64,000 bases of DNA from Porphyrobacter sp. CACIAM 03H1 (lineage in GTDB: Bacteria; Pseudomonadota; Alphaproteobacteria; Sphingomonadales; Sphingomonadaceae). Shown one piece after another: positions 1 through 8,785 of the stretch. The translations under genes were made by a program, and so were the position numbers. The stretch spans positions 124,001 to 188,000 of the forward strand of contig NZ_CP021378.1 of the NCBI RefSeq assembly GCF_002215495.1. The letters are read 5' to 3'. The notes beneath the pieces were generated by a model, which worked only from the letters and a program-made list of their open reading frames with translations, did not search any database and was not told the DNA's origin. Numbering within the stretch: the first letter of the stretch is position 1; every line of letters begins with the position of its first letter.

Positions 1-1471
1 CCGCGACGAGCGCCTCCTGCGAGAGGCCGCTCAGCCGCAGCGTCTCGGCGGCGAGCCAGCCGGGCACGGCATAGCGTGTCTCGCCGCCCCTGGGCGTCAC
101 GCCGAGCACGCGGGCCTCGAGCAGCTGGCGCAGCAGCGCCTGTTCGCGGGCGCGCTCGGAGTAGAGGAGTTCGAGCCGCAGACCCAGAAGATCGCCCCTT
201 GCGACCTTGCGGCAGGCCTCGTCCGACTGGCGCTGCGCGGCGGCAAACCAGATGGCCTTGAGGTCGATCCGCACCGCCAAGGCATCGGCATCGGCGACCT
301 CGGCCGATCCGAGCGCCTTCAGGCGCACCATATTCAGCGCCTCACTCGGGGATTGGCCGAGCACGAGTCCTAGCTCCTCGGCGAAGGCCGGATCGGCGGC
401 GCGCACCGCCGCCATCCCCTTACCCGGCCCGAAGATTGCCACGACCCCGGCATCGATCTGCGCGGGATCGGCCTCTGCCAGCGCGTCCCCGCCGGGGACA
501 ATGATCGCCATCAGGCTTACCGCCACCCGCGCCAGCGCGAAGACCAGCAGCACCGCCGCCAGCGCGCCGACAAAGCCGCGCCCCGCGCTGGTCCGGCCCT
601 CGCCGAGACTGGCGCTGCCGCCGTCCCACGAGGCGACCCGCTCGGGATCGAGATGCGCCTCGAGTTCGGGATAGCGTTCGCGGATGCTGGTCAGCAGCTT
701 GTGCACGTCGAGCCGCTTCACCCGCAGCCGGTCGCGCCAGCTGGCCCGGCCCGGGCGCGACAGCTCCACCCATGCCCGGTGGAGCGGATGGTCGGCCTGC
801 CGCACCTTTTCGTGGAAGCGCATCCCCTTGAGGCGCTGGTTGAGGAAGCGCAGTGCCCAGCGTTCCTCGAGATGGCCGGATTCGTCCAGCCAGTGGAACG
901 CAGCATTGGCCGGTTCGACGAAGGGCGCCGAGCGCGGCCAGGTGCTGGCGAACAGCTCGGCCAGCCCGCTGTCGAGCGCGTCGTGCTCGGCAAGGTCTGC
1001 CTCCTCAGCGCGCGCGATCAGGGTATCGAGCGCGGCAAGGCCCTCGGCCAGCTCGGCATGGGTGACGGCCTCCTCGCTCGCCGCGCCATCGGGGTAGAGC
1101 ACGCCGACGAGCGCGTTCCACGCCGCCTCGGCGCGCTGCTGCGCCTCGCTGCGTGCGGGCATGACGCCGGGATCGACCGGTGCGAGCGGATCGGGGTGCA
1201 GCGCGGCCGGGCTGTCGTCCCATGCCTCTACCGCATCGTCATCCCAATCGCCGAGGCCATAGCTGTCCTCCTCCTCCTCCGCCCCCTCCCCGTCGCCATG
1301 CGCCGCCAGCCACAGCGCCTCGTCGCGGGCGCGGCGAAGCTCGGCAAAGCCGGCGATGTCCGCATCGGGATCGATCGCGCGCAGGGCATCGGCATAGGCC
1401 TTGCGGATCGCGCCCGTGTCGGCGGTCGGGGCGATCCCGAGCCGGTTCCACGGGAAGGCGGCGGCCTTCAT
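1..1471 (-). CDS. J-domain-like membrane protein, partner of the adjacent Hsp70 (partial)
   Basis: The frame reads from ATG at 1471 and is still open at the window edge, so at least 490 residues are present and the C-terminus is missing. Residues about 5-50 resemble a J-domain ([20 protein letters not shown], then a helix rich in Arg and Ala), but the HPD tripeptide is replaced by a degenerate IDPDAD. A hydrophobic stretch at about residues 297-324 predicts one membrane span. The start codon overlaps the Hsp70 stop as ATGA, so the two are translationally coupled. Such J-like proteins commonly accompany HscC-type Hsp70s; the role as co-chaperone is inferred from context. Confidence 0.75.
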   Translation of the reverse strand, partial: MKAAAFPWNRLGIAPTADTGAIRKAYADALRAIDPDADIAGFAELRRARDEALWLAAHGDGEGAEEEEDSYGLGDWDDDAVEAWDDSPAALHPDPLAPVDPGVMPARSEAQQRAEAAWNALVGVLYPDGAASEEAVTHAELAEGLAALDTLIARAEEADLAEHDALDSGLAELFASTWPRSAPFVEPANAAFHWLDESGHLEERWALRFLNQRLKGMRFHEKVRQADHPLHRAWVELSRPGRASWRDRLRVKRLDVHKLLTSIRERYPELEAHLDPERVASWDGGSASLGEGRTSAGRGFVGALAAVLLVFALARVAVSLMAIIVPGGDALAEADPAQIDAGVVAIFGPGKGMAAVRAADPAFAEELGLVLGQSPSEALNMVRLKALGSAEVADADALAVRIDLKAIWFAAAQRQSDEACRKVARGDLLGLRLELLYSERAREQALLRQLLEARVLGVTPRGGETRYAVPGWLAAETLRLSGLSQEALVA

Positions 1472-3183
1472 AGCGGAGAGCGGGCGTCGATCTCGTCGAG
1501 CAGCCGGGCGAGGCCCTCGCGCGCATCGGCGATCCGGCGCGGCTCCTGGCTGTCGAGCGCGCCCTGGAATTCGGTCAGGGCCTGCCCGATCACGTCGCGC
1601 ACATGGCCGGTGAAGCCCTCGAAGGCCCGCTCGGCCCGTGCCAGCAAGGCGACGTTCCCGGCCTCCTCGCGGGGGTGGACCTTGAGCTTTTCTAGCCGCT
1701 TGCGGCTCTCGGCGATGTCGCCCTTGCTGCGCCGGTCCTCCTCGTCGACGATCACGAGATTGCGGGTGAGGCCAGTCTCCGGCACCGCCACGTCAACCTC
1801 CAGCAGCCCGCTGGTGTCATAGGTGAAGCGCACGTTGACCCCCACCTCCCCGGCGGGGCGCGGGGGCACCGGCACGGTCAGCTCGCCGAGCTTGACGTTC
1901 TTCTTCACGTCGCGCGCCTCGCCCTGGTAGATCGCGAAAGTCACCTGGCGCTGGTTGTCGCCGAGGGTGAAGAACCGCTCCATGCGGCTGGCGGGCACGG
2001 GGGTGTTGCGCTCGATGATCGGTGCGAAGATGTCGTCGTGGAAGCGGCCATGCGCGTCGCGGGTCGAGGTGTTCACCCCGAGCGCGAAGGGCGCGACGTC
2101 GGTGATGCGGATCTCCTCGAGCCCCCCGCCACCCGACAGCAGCCCCGCCTGGATCGCCGCGCCGAGCGCCACCGCGTGATCCGGGTGGACGGTCGCGTTG
2201 GGAAAGCGTCCGAACATCCGGGTGAGCGCCTTCCTGACGACCGGCATCCGCGTCGCCCCGCCGACCAGCACGATGTCGGACAGGGCCTTCACGTCGATAT
2301 GGCTGTCGCGCAGCGCCCGGATCACCGGATCGCGCAGGCGCTTCACAAGCCCGGCGGCGGCCTCCTCGAAGGCTTCGGCGGTGACACGGGTGGAAAGCGC
2401 CTCGCCATCGACCACCACGGTGAACTCGGCCTCCTCGGCGGTGGTGAGCGCGCGGCGGGTGCGTTCGGCGGCGAGGGTCAGCAGGGCGTGGCGGCGGTCG
2501 GCGGGCAGGCCCTCTAGCACGCCCGCGTCCAGCAGCGGCTCCGCCAGCCGGACGAGCACCGCGTCGAAATCGTCACCCCCGAGGCGGTTGTCCCCCGCCG
2601 AGGCGCGCACCTCGACGATCCCTTCGAACATCTCGACGATCGAGACGTCGAAGGTGCCCCCGCCGAGATCGAAGACGAGGAAGGGTTCGCGGTCGCCCCG
2701 GTCCGCGAGGCCGAAGGCGAGCGCCGCAGCGGTCGGCTCGTTGATCAGGCGCCTGACCTCGAGCCCCGCGATCTCGCCCGCCCGCCGGGTGGCGCGACGC
2801 TGGCGCTCGTTGAAATAGGCCGGCACGGTGATGACCGCCGCGGTGGGCCGCTCGCCCGTCGCCGCCTCGACATCGTCGGCAAGGCTGCGCAGCACCATCG
2901 CCGAAAGGTCCTCCGGCGTCAGCGTGGTGCCCGCCAGCGTGACTGTGGAGGCGGTGCCCATCATCCGCTTGAAGCTGGTCACCGTGTCGGCCGGATGGGT
3001 CGCCATCCGGTCGAGCGCGGCTTCCCCGACCCAGCTCTGCCCGTCGCGCGACAGGCTGACCGCCGAGGGGGTGAGCATCCTGCCCAGCGCATTGGGCACG
3101 AGCTCGGGTGCACCGTCCCGCCACAGCGCGACCGCGCTGTTGGTGGTGCCAAGATCGATCCCCACGAGCATTCCAGCCGTCAT
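1468..3183 (-). CDS. Hsp70 family chaperone, HscC-like
   Basis: 571 residues, shorter than DnaK (about 640) and close to HscC. The ATPase domain shows the phosphate-1 motif GIDLGTTNS at 8-16, [11 protein letters not shown] at 148-158, the phosphate-2 motif [10 protein letters not shown] at 171-180 and the adenosine motif LVGGATRMP near 306. A short substrate-binding region follows, with the usual beta part beginning near [13 protein letters not shown], and there is no long DnaK-type C-terminal tail. It is followed by an overlapping J-domain-like membrane protein and preceded by a phosphomannomutase gene. It is probably a specialised chaperone rather than the housekeeping DnaK; its clients are unknown. 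Confidence 0.9.
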   Translation of the reverse strand: MTAGMLVGIDLGTTNSAVALWRDGAPELVPNALGRMLTPSAVSLSRDGQSWVGEAALDRMATHPADTVTSFKRMMGTASTVTLAGTTLTPEDLSAMVLRSLADDVEAATGERPTAAVITVPAYFNERQRRATRRAGEIAGLEVRRLINEPTAAALAFGLADRGDREPFLVFDLGGGTFDVSIVEMFEGIVEVRASAGDNRLGGDDFDAVLVRLAEPLLDAGVLEGLPADRRHALLTLAAERTRRALTTAEEAEFTVVVDGEALSTRVTAEAFEEAAAGLVKRLRDPVIRALRDSHIDVKALSDIVLVGGATRMPVVRKALTRMFGRFPNATVHPDHAVALGAAIQAGLLSGGGGLEEIRITDVAPFALGVNTSTRDAHGRFHDDIFAPIIERNTPVPASRMERFFTLGDNQRQVTFAIYQGEARDVKKNVKLGELTVPVPPRPAGEVGVNVRFTYDTSGLLEVDVAVPETGLTRNLVIVDEEDRRSKGDIAESRKRLEKLKVHPREEAGNVALLARAERAFEGFTGHVRDVIGQALTEFQGALDSQEPRRIADAREGLARLLDEIDARSPL

Positions 3184-3230
3184 AGCGCAGGCCCGCAGTC
3201 AGGCAATTGGAATCGCAGCGGTTCCCGGCG

Positions 3231-4646
3231 CTAGTGGCCGACGCTCTCGCCGCGCTCCAGCCCCGAGAGGGCAAGCTGCGCGTCGATCTGCGCGAGCAGG
3301 CGTTCGAGCCCCGCCTCGCTGTCGCTCTCGGCGCGGGCGACCAGCACGTCCTGCGTGTTCGAGGCGCGCAGCAGCCACCAGCCGTCGGCGGTGTTGACGC
3401 GCACGCCGTCGGTGGTGTTCACGCTCTCGACCTCGGGGCCGGAATTGGCGGTAAGACGCCCGGCGATCTCCTCCATCGCCGCGAACTTGCGGCTCTCGTC
3501 GACCTGGAAGCGCATTTCGGGGGTGTTGAGCATCGCCGGGATGCTCCCCCGCAGCTCGGTCACCGACTTGCCGAGCCGCGCCGCGGCGGCGAGCAGCCGG
3601 ACCCCGGCATAGAGCGCGTCGTCGAAGCCGTAATACTCGTCGGCGAAGAACACGTGCCCGCTCATCTCGCCGGCGAGCGGCGCGCCAGTTTCCTTCATTT
3701 TGGATTTGATCAGCGAGTGGCCGGTCTTCCACATCAGCGGCTGCCCGCCGAGTTCGGCGACGCGGTCGAACAACGCGCGGCTGGCCTTCACGTCGGCGAT
3801 AACCGTCGCGCCGGGGCGGGTTTTCAGCACGTCCTCGGCATAGATCATCAGGAGCTGGTCGCCCCAGATCACCCGCCCCTCGCCGTCGATCGCGCCGATG
3901 CGGTCGCCGTCCCCGTCGAAAGCCACTCCGAAATCGAGGTTCTTCTCGGCGACGAGCGCGCGAAGATCGGTCAGGTTGGCCTCTACTGTCGGATCAGGAT
4001 GGTGGTTGGGAAAATGTCCGTCGACTTCGGTAAAGAGCAGATGATGTTCGCCCGGCAGTCGGGCAGCCAGCGCCTCGAGAGCGGGGCCCGCGGCACCGTT
4101 GCCGGCATCCCAGCCGACGCGCAGGGTTTCGAGCTTGCCGGCGTCGGTCCCGGCCAGACCCTGGAGCAGGCGCTCGACATACTCGCCAAGGATGTCGCGC
4201 GCGGTCACCTCGCCGGTGCCGCTGGCGAAGGCCCCGTCCGCAGCCAGCTTCCCGAGCTTCTGGATATCGGCGCCGAAGAACGGGCGCCCCAGAAATACCA
4301 TCTTGAAGCCATTGTAATTGGGGGGATTGTGGCTGCCAGTTATCTGAATGCCGCCATCCACCTCTTCGGCTGAGGCTTCGGCGTAATAGAGCATCGGGGT
4401 TGCCCCCATGCCGATCCGCACCACGTCGCACCCGCTCGCGGTCAGTCCCTCGATCAGCGCATGCTCGAGCATCGGCGAGCTGACCCGCCCGTCATAGCCG
4501 ACCGCCACGGTCCTGCCCCCCGCCTCGCGCAGCAGCGTGCCGAAGGCCCGGCCGATCGCCCGCGCGTCATCCGCGCCGAGGGTTTCGCCGATGATCCCGC
4601 GAATGTCGTATTCGCGCAGCACGGTGGGGTGGAAATTGTGTTGCAT
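3231..4646 (-). CDS. phosphomannomutase/phosphoglucomutase
   Basis: 471 residues, normal for the alpha-D-phosphohexomutase family. It interconverts hexose 6- and 1-phosphates, feeding GDP-mannose and UDP-glucose synthesis for surface polysaccharides. Visible motifs are the phosphoserine loop TGSHNPP at 103-109 (Ser105), the magnesium loop DGDGDR at 244-249, the sugar-binding GEMSGH at 326-331 and the phosphate-binding RASNTQD near the C-terminus. The start at 4646 gives the typical N-terminus ending in REYDIRG. Gene context gives no operon partner. Whether mannose or glucose is preferred cannot be told from the sequence. Confidence 0.93.
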   Translation of the reverse strand: MQHNFHPTVLREYDIRGIIGETLGADDARAIGRAFGTLLREAGGRTVAVGYDGRVSSPMLEHALIEGLTASGCDVVRIGMGATPMLYYAEASAEEVDGGIQITGSHNPPNYNGFKMVFLGRPFFGADIQKLGKLAADGAFASGTGEVTARDILGEYVERLLQGLAGTDAGKLETLRVGWDAGNGAAGPALEALAARLPGEHHLLFTEVDGHFPNHHPDPTVEANLTDLRALVAEKNLDFGVAFDGDGDRIGAIDGEGRVIWGDQLLMIYAEDVLKTRPGATVIADVKASRALFDRVAELGGQPLMWKTGHSLIKSKMKETGAPLAGEMSGHVFFADEYYGFDDALYAGVRLLAAAARLGKSVTELRGSIPAMLNTPEMRFQVDESRKFAAMEEIAGRLTANSGPEVESVNTTDGVRVNTADGWWLLRASNTQDVLVARAESDSEAGLERLLAQIDAQLALSGLERGESVGH

Positions 4647-4816
4647 GATCGAGGGTTCTCCTTGCCCGCTTCGGGGCGATGATCGGGCTATTGGTGTATC
4701 GGCAGGGATCGGGCGCCCGTCCTTTCAACGGAGCGGCCGGCCCGGACATTCCCCCGCACAGTCCACTTTCCTGCCAAACCCCTGCCTCGCGATTGTGTCA
4801 ACCGTGCGATGCTCGG

Positions 4817-5128
4817 TCAGGTATCGTCGGGCGGCCGCCCGTCGCGCGGATGAGGCAGCTCGTCGAGCAGCAGATCGCGGGCGGCATTGGCTTCCTGCAT
4901 CGCCGCGGTCGTCCCGCCCTTGTCCGGATGCACCAGCGCGGTGAGGCGGCGGTGGGCTGCGATGATTTCATCGCGTTCCGCCCCGGCCGCGACACCCAGC
5001 AGCTTGCGTGCCCGGAATATCGCCTGGCTCCGGGTCGGCGCGGGCCGCAGGAAATCCCACGGCCACTTGCCGAAGGCCCAGCGGCAGAAGATGCACACGG
5101 CGGCGATCAGGACAAGCGCGCGCAGCAT
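4817..5128 (-). CDS. membrane-anchored J-domain protein
   Basis: 103 residues. Residues 1-20 form a hydrophobic N-terminal anchor. A compact J-domain lies at about 40-90 and carries the intact HPD motif (LVHPDKGG), so it can stimulate an Hsp70 ATPase. The layout (N-terminal span, short linker, C-terminal J-domain) resembles the Tim14/DJLA-type single-J proteins of alphaproteobacteria. It lies four bases downstream of mipZ on the same strand and is probably co-transcribed with it. Its partner Hsp70 is not identified; the HscC-like protein at the left of the window already has its own J-like neighbour. Confidence 0.85.
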   Translation of the reverse strand: MLRALVLIAAVCIFCRWAFGKWPWDFLRPAPTRSQAIFRARKLLGVAAGAERDEIIAAHRRLTALVHPDKGGTTAAMQEANAARDLLLDELPHPRDGRPPDDT

Positions 5129-5132
5129 CGGT

Positions 5133-5990
5133 TCAGGCCAGTTCCAGCTCGCCCTGTTCGCGGCTGAACTGCGGCAGGGCCAGCGCCTTGACCAGTGCGC
5201 GCAGCTCCTGCCGGGCGATGAGGTGGCTGGTGCCGAGCTCGCCCAGGTGCCCCTTGTCGAGCAGCGTCAGGCCCGAGGGGAAGAGCTCGCGGTAGATCAC
5301 GCGTTCGGAAAGGCCCTGCGTGACCCGGAAGCCGACGCGCTTGGCCATCTCGTTCAGGGCCTTGTGCAGGCGCGCCTGGTTCCTGGCCTCGACATGGCCG
5401 GTGCGGTTGCGCACCACGATCCAGTCCATCTCGGGGCGCTGCTGTTCGATCGTCATCCGGCTGCGCTTCATCCGCGCCTCCCAGATCAGCTCGGCGAAGA
5501 AGGACAGCTTCTTGACCTTGAAGGTCTCGGCATCGACCTGGCCGATCAGGTCGAAATCGACGAAGCTGTCGTTCATCGGCGTGACCAGCGTGTCGGCGTG
5601 CTCGACCGCGATGCGGGCATAGGGATCGTCTCGCCCGGGATTGTCGATGATCAGGAAATCGCACGAGGCCTCGAGCCGGCGGATCATCGCCATCAGGTCG
5701 CCCGTGCCGTTGCCGCGGAACACCTCGCAGGCCGGGGTCGGCAGCGTCAGGCCGCGCTTCTCGAGCGTCGCCAGACGGTTCTCGATATAGCGGTGCATGG
5801 TGCGCTGGCGCGGATCGAGATCGATCGAGGCCACCCGCGCGCCGAGATAGGACAGCGCCACCGCGACATGGACCGCCGTGGTCGACTTGCCGGTGCCGCC
5901 CTTCTCGTTGGCGAAGACGATGCGGTGCGCCTGCCCCTTCCTGAGGGAGCGCGTTGCCGGCTGAGGCTGCGGGGGCTGGGCGGGCGGCAT
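5133..5990 (-). CDS. mipZ: division-plane positioning ATPase MipZ
   Basis: 285 residues from ATG 5990. It is a ParA/MinD-type ATPase that in alphaproteobacteria forms a gradient from the ParB-bound origin and keeps FtsZ away from the poles. The deviant Walker A motif KGGTGKST is at about 30-37, with SIDLDPRQRTMHRYIENR as the next conserved block and DFLIIDNPG as Walker B. An in-frame ATG at 6068 preceded by AAGGAT would add 26 residues rich in Ala and Pro, so the start is uncertain. The gene is divergent from panC, with only about 20 bases between the alternative start and panC. Confidence 0.9.
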   Translation of the reverse strand: MPPAQPPQPQPATRSLRKGQAHRIVFANEKGGTGKSTTAVHVAVALSYLGARVASIDLDPRQRTMHRYIENRLATLEKRGLTLPTPACEVFRGNGTGDLMAMIRRLEASCDFLIIDNPGRDDPYARIAVEHADTLVTPMNDSFVDFDLIGQVDAETFKVKKLSFFAELIWEARMKRSRMTIEQQRPEMDWIVVRNRTGHVEARNQARLHKALNEMAKRVGFRVTQGLSERVIYRELFPSGLTLLDKGHLGELGTSHLIARQELRALVKALALPQFSREQGELELA

Positions 5991-6087
5991 GGCGGTTTTC
6001 TCGCGCGGGTCTCTCGGCGGAGCGGCTTGAAATGGGACAGCTGGCGCCGCTAGGGCGTGCTTCGGCATTATCCTTGGAGGCCTGACG

Positions 6088-6948
6088 GTGCAAACGGTCA
6101 AGACGTTGCAAATGTTGAGAACCGCTTTGGCACATTTGCGTGTCGGCGATGCGACGATCGCGCTGGTCCCGACGATGGGCGCGCTGCACGAGGGCCACCT
6201 CACGCTGGTGCGCCGCGCCAAGGCCGAGGCCGACCACGTCGTCGCCTCGATCTTCGTCAATCCCAAGCAGTTCGGCGCGAACGAGGACCTCGATGCCTAC
6301 CCCCGCCAGCTTGCCGCCGATGCCGCGATGCTGGAGACCGAGGGCGTCGCCCTGCTGTGGGCGCCGGACGTGGCGGCGATGTATCCTGCGGGCTTCGTCA
6401 CCAATGTCAGCGTCGCCGGGGTCAGCGAGGGCCTTTGCGGCGCAGCGCGCCCCGGGCATTTCGACGGGGTGGCGACCGTGGTGTGCAAGCTCTTCAACCA
6501 GGTCCAGCCCGACATTGCCTTCTTCGGCGAGAAGGATTTCCAGCAGCTCGCCGTGATCCGGGCGATGGCACGCGACCTCGATCTGACGCGGCCCCATGTC
6601 GACAGCATCATCGGCGTGCCGACAGTGCGCGAGGCTGACGGGCTCGCGATGTCGAGCCGCAACCGCTACCTCTCGCCCGACCAGCGCGCCGCCGCCGCCG
6701 CCCTCCCGCGCGCGATGCGCGAGGCTGCGAGCGCAATCGGTGGCGGCGCAGATGCGGCCGGGGCGCTTGCGCGTATGGAGGCGGAGCTGATCGCGGCGGG
6801 CTTTGCCAGCGTCGATTACGCCGTCCTCGCCGACAGCCGCTCGCTCGAACCGCTCGATGCGCTCGGCAGCGATCCGGCGCGGCTGCTGGTGGCGGCCCGG
6901 ATCGGCGGCACGCGGCTGATCGACAACCTCGCGGTGGCCCGCGCCTGA
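6088..6948 (+). CDS. panC: pantoate--beta-alanine ligase PanC
   Basis: 286 residues, standard length. It joins pantoate and beta-alanine using ATP to make pantothenate for coenzyme A. The class-I-tRNA-synthetase-like nucleotide site is visible as PTMGALHEGH (29-38, HxGH at 34-37), with FVNPKQF, GEKDFQQL and the KMSKS-equivalent MSSRNRYLS following in the expected order. Translation starts at GTG 6088 with TTGGAGG about nine bases upstream. It is a single gene, divergent from mipZ; no panB or panD is nearby. Confidence 0.96.
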   Translation: MQTVKTLQMLRTALAHLRVGDATIALVPTMGALHEGHLTLVRRAKAEADHVVASIFVNPKQFGANEDLDAYPRQLAADAAMLETEGVALLWAPDVAAMYPAGFVTNVSVAGVSEGLCGAARPGHFDGVATVVCKLFNQVQPDIAFFGEKDFQQLAVIRAMARDLDLTRPHVDSIIGVPTVREADGLAMSSRNRYLSPDQRAAAAALPRAMREAASAIGGGADAAGALARMEAELIAAGFASVDYAVLADSRSLEPLDALGSDPARLLVAARIGGTRLIDNLAVARA

Positions 6949-7003
6949 CCAGAAGTGTTGACGCGCGCCCTCCCCAGGTGGCATGGGCGCGTCCTGAGCC
7001 CGA

Positions 7004-7077
<74 letters not shown>

Positions 7078-7232
7078 GCCCTCCCTTCCCGATAATCCTG
7101 TAACCTCCGCGACCGGCTGGCGCTGCGCGCTTCGGCGGTCGGCTCCGCTTCGCCCCCGCTTCACCTATGTGAGCGCGCCGGTCCTGCGCCCGGCCTAGGG
7201 AAGCGCCCGGCACGGCGAGCGGGACGAGACAC

Positions 7233-7619
7233 ATGGCAAAGCAGGACACGCGGCACGAGACGCACCGGCTCGACCCCGGCAAGGGCGGCGCGGAGGACTT
7301 CATCGCGGTGCGGCTCAATTCGCTTGCGCTGATCGTGCTCTATGCCTGGCTGCTCACCGCCATTGTCCTGCTCCTGCCGGACCTGTCGCACCGCGCGGTC
7401 ACGGGCTGGCTGCGCCATCCACTCAACGCGCTGCTGATGGTGCTGCTGATCGGCCTGACCTTCTGGCACGTCAAATACGGCCTGAACGAGCTGATCGACG
7501 ATTACGTCCACGCCCCGGTCGCCCGCATTGCGAGCCTTGCGACGATGCACACGCTGACGTGGACCGGCGCGCTGTTCGCGCTGATCAGCCTTGCGCGGAT
7601 CGTGCTGGTGCCCGCCTAG
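7233..7619 (+). CDS. sdhD: orphan succinate dehydrogenase membrane-anchor subunit (SdhD-like)
   Basis: 128 residues with three predicted spans (about 27-49, 62-80 and 97-125). The block around FWHVKYGLNELIDDYVH (78-93) matches the SdhD signature, with His79 in the place of the haem-proximal histidine and Asp90-Tyr91 as the quinone-side pair. SdhD normally anchors the SdhAB catalytic subunits with SdhC, but none of sdhC, sdhA or sdhB is adjacent. The neighbours are a tRNA and, on the other strand, the Mrp operon. The stop codon shares CTAG with the mrpG stop. It may be the only SdhD displaced from its operon, or a paralogue. Confidence 0.75.
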   Translation: MAKQDTRHETHRLDPGKGGAEDFIAVRLNSLALIVLYAWLLTAIVLLLPDLSHRAVTGWLRHPLNALLMVLLIGLTFWHVKYGLNELIDDYVHAPVARIASLATMHTLTWTGALFALISLARIVLVPA

Positions 7620-8038
7620 TCGCCCTCGAAATCGCCCGGCGTGCCGAGATGCGGAGCCTCGTGCGTGGCCCAGTCGGCGCGGCCCGGCGGCGGCGCGGGC
7701 GCGCCGGCGGGGCCGGGCTCCGCGCCCGCCTCGCCCTGCCGCAGCCGGTGGAGGTGCACCTTGGCGATCATGTTCGCGCTGATCGGCGCGGTGACGAACA
7801 GGAAGACCGAGATCAGCAGCTCGTGCGTCGTCCAGGTGCCGAGCGCGAGCTGGAACCACGCGACCGAGGCGACCAGCATCGCCCCCAGCCCCAGGGTCGT
7901 CGCCTTGGTCGGCCCGTGCAGCCGCTCCATCAGCGAGGGCAGGCGCACCAGACCCCAGCTCCCGACCAGGGCAAAGCCGCCGCCCAGCACGATGAGCGCG
8001 CTGGCGAGGATCTCGGCGAAGGAGACGGCGCCGCTCAT
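7616..8038 (-). CDS. mnhG: Mrp/Mnh cation:proton antiporter subunit G
   Basis: 140 residues, last gene of the Mrp operon. Three hydrophobic spans begin in the N-terminal half (FAEILASALIVLGGGFALVG) and include the family block SWGLVRLPSLMERLHGPTKA. The C-terminal 40 residues are Pro/Ala/Gly-rich and not conserved in the family. The start ATG at 8038 overlaps the mrpF stop as ATGA. It is part of the multi-subunit complex that exchanges sodium or potassium for protons. Confidence 0.9.
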   Translation of the reverse strand: MSGAVSFAEILASALIVLGGGFALVGSWGLVRLPSLMERLHGPTKATTLGLGAMLVASVAWFQLALGTWTTHELLISVFLFVTAPISANMIAKVHLHRLRQGEAGAEPGPAGAPAPPPGRADWATHEAPHLGTPGDFEGD

Positions 8039-8304
8039 TCGATGATGTCCCCCCGCAACAGGAACTTGGCATAGGCGACCGTGCCGACAAAGCCGACCAT
8101 CGCCAGCAGCAGCGCCGCTTCGAAGGATGTGCCGCTCCCGCCCGCGATGCCCGCCAGCACGATCAGGCCGATGACGTTGATCACCATCGTGTCGAGCGTG
8201 AGGATGCGGTCGGCGACGCCGGGGCCCTTGAACAGGCGCCACAGGTTGAGCGCCAGCGCGAGGCCCAATGCCGCGAAGCCGAAGGCGAGCGCCCCCTCAA
8301 GCAT
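8035..8304 (-). CDS. mnhF: Mrp/Mnh cation:proton antiporter subunit F
   Basis: 89 residues, a typical size for MrpF. Three spans are visible, with the family block GPGVADRILTLDTMVINVIGL between the first and second. The ATG at 8304 lies eight bases inside the end of mrpE, and the stop overlaps mrpG. An upstream extension of the same frame is Arg/Ser-rich and is antisense-like noise, so the MLEGALAFGF start is preferred. Confidence 0.92.
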   Translation of the reverse strand: MLEGALAFGFAALGLALALNLWRLFKGPGVADRILTLDTMVINVIGLIVLAGIAGGSGTSFEAALLLAMVGFVGTVAYAKFLLRGDIIE

Positions 8305-8785
8305 GGAAGATCTCCTTGAGCCGCGCCTCGTAGCGCGCCTTGACCTTGACGATCTCGGCCTGCGGATCGGGCGCGTGGAGGGCGTGGACCAGCAGGAACC
8401 TGCCGCAGGCCGAAACATCGGCCGAGACCGTGCCGGGGGTCAGGCTGATCGTGCCTGCGAAGACGGTGATCGCCTCGGGGCTGGCAAGCTCGAGCGGGAC
8501 CGCAAGCCACGCCGGGCGCAGGGCGTGCGAGGGCTTGAACAGGATGATCGCTGCGACCTGGAAGTTCGCGACGAGGATGTCCCACAGCACCACGCCGCAA
8601 TAGGCGATGGCCGGTACGAAGCGCACCTGCGGGCGGCCCGGCCACCACGGCGCGGTGAAGATCGGCACCAGCACCCCGAACACGAGGCCCAGGAACAGCG
8701 TGCCGTAGGTCAGGTCGTTGACCATCACCACCCACATGACAACCAGCAGGGCGGACAGGCCGGGATGGGGGAGCAGGCGATTCAT
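8297..8785 (-). CDS. mnhE: Mrp/Mnh cation:proton antiporter subunit E
   Basis: 162 residues. Two N-terminal spans and a third near DILVANFQVAAIIL precede a cytoplasmic domain with ITVFAGTISLTPGT, the typical MrpE block. Its ATG overlaps the mrpD stop as ATGA. MrpE is needed for assembly or full activity of the antiporter complex but is not itself a channel-like subunit. Confidence 0.92.
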   Translation of the reverse strand: MNRLLPHPGLSALLVVMWVVMVNDLTYGTLFLGLVFGVLVPIFTAPWWPGRPQVRFVPAIAYCGVVLWDILVANFQVAAIILFKPSHALRPAWLAVPLELASPEAITVFAGTISLTPGTVSADVSACGRFLLVHALHAPDPQAEIVKVKARYEARLKEIFHA

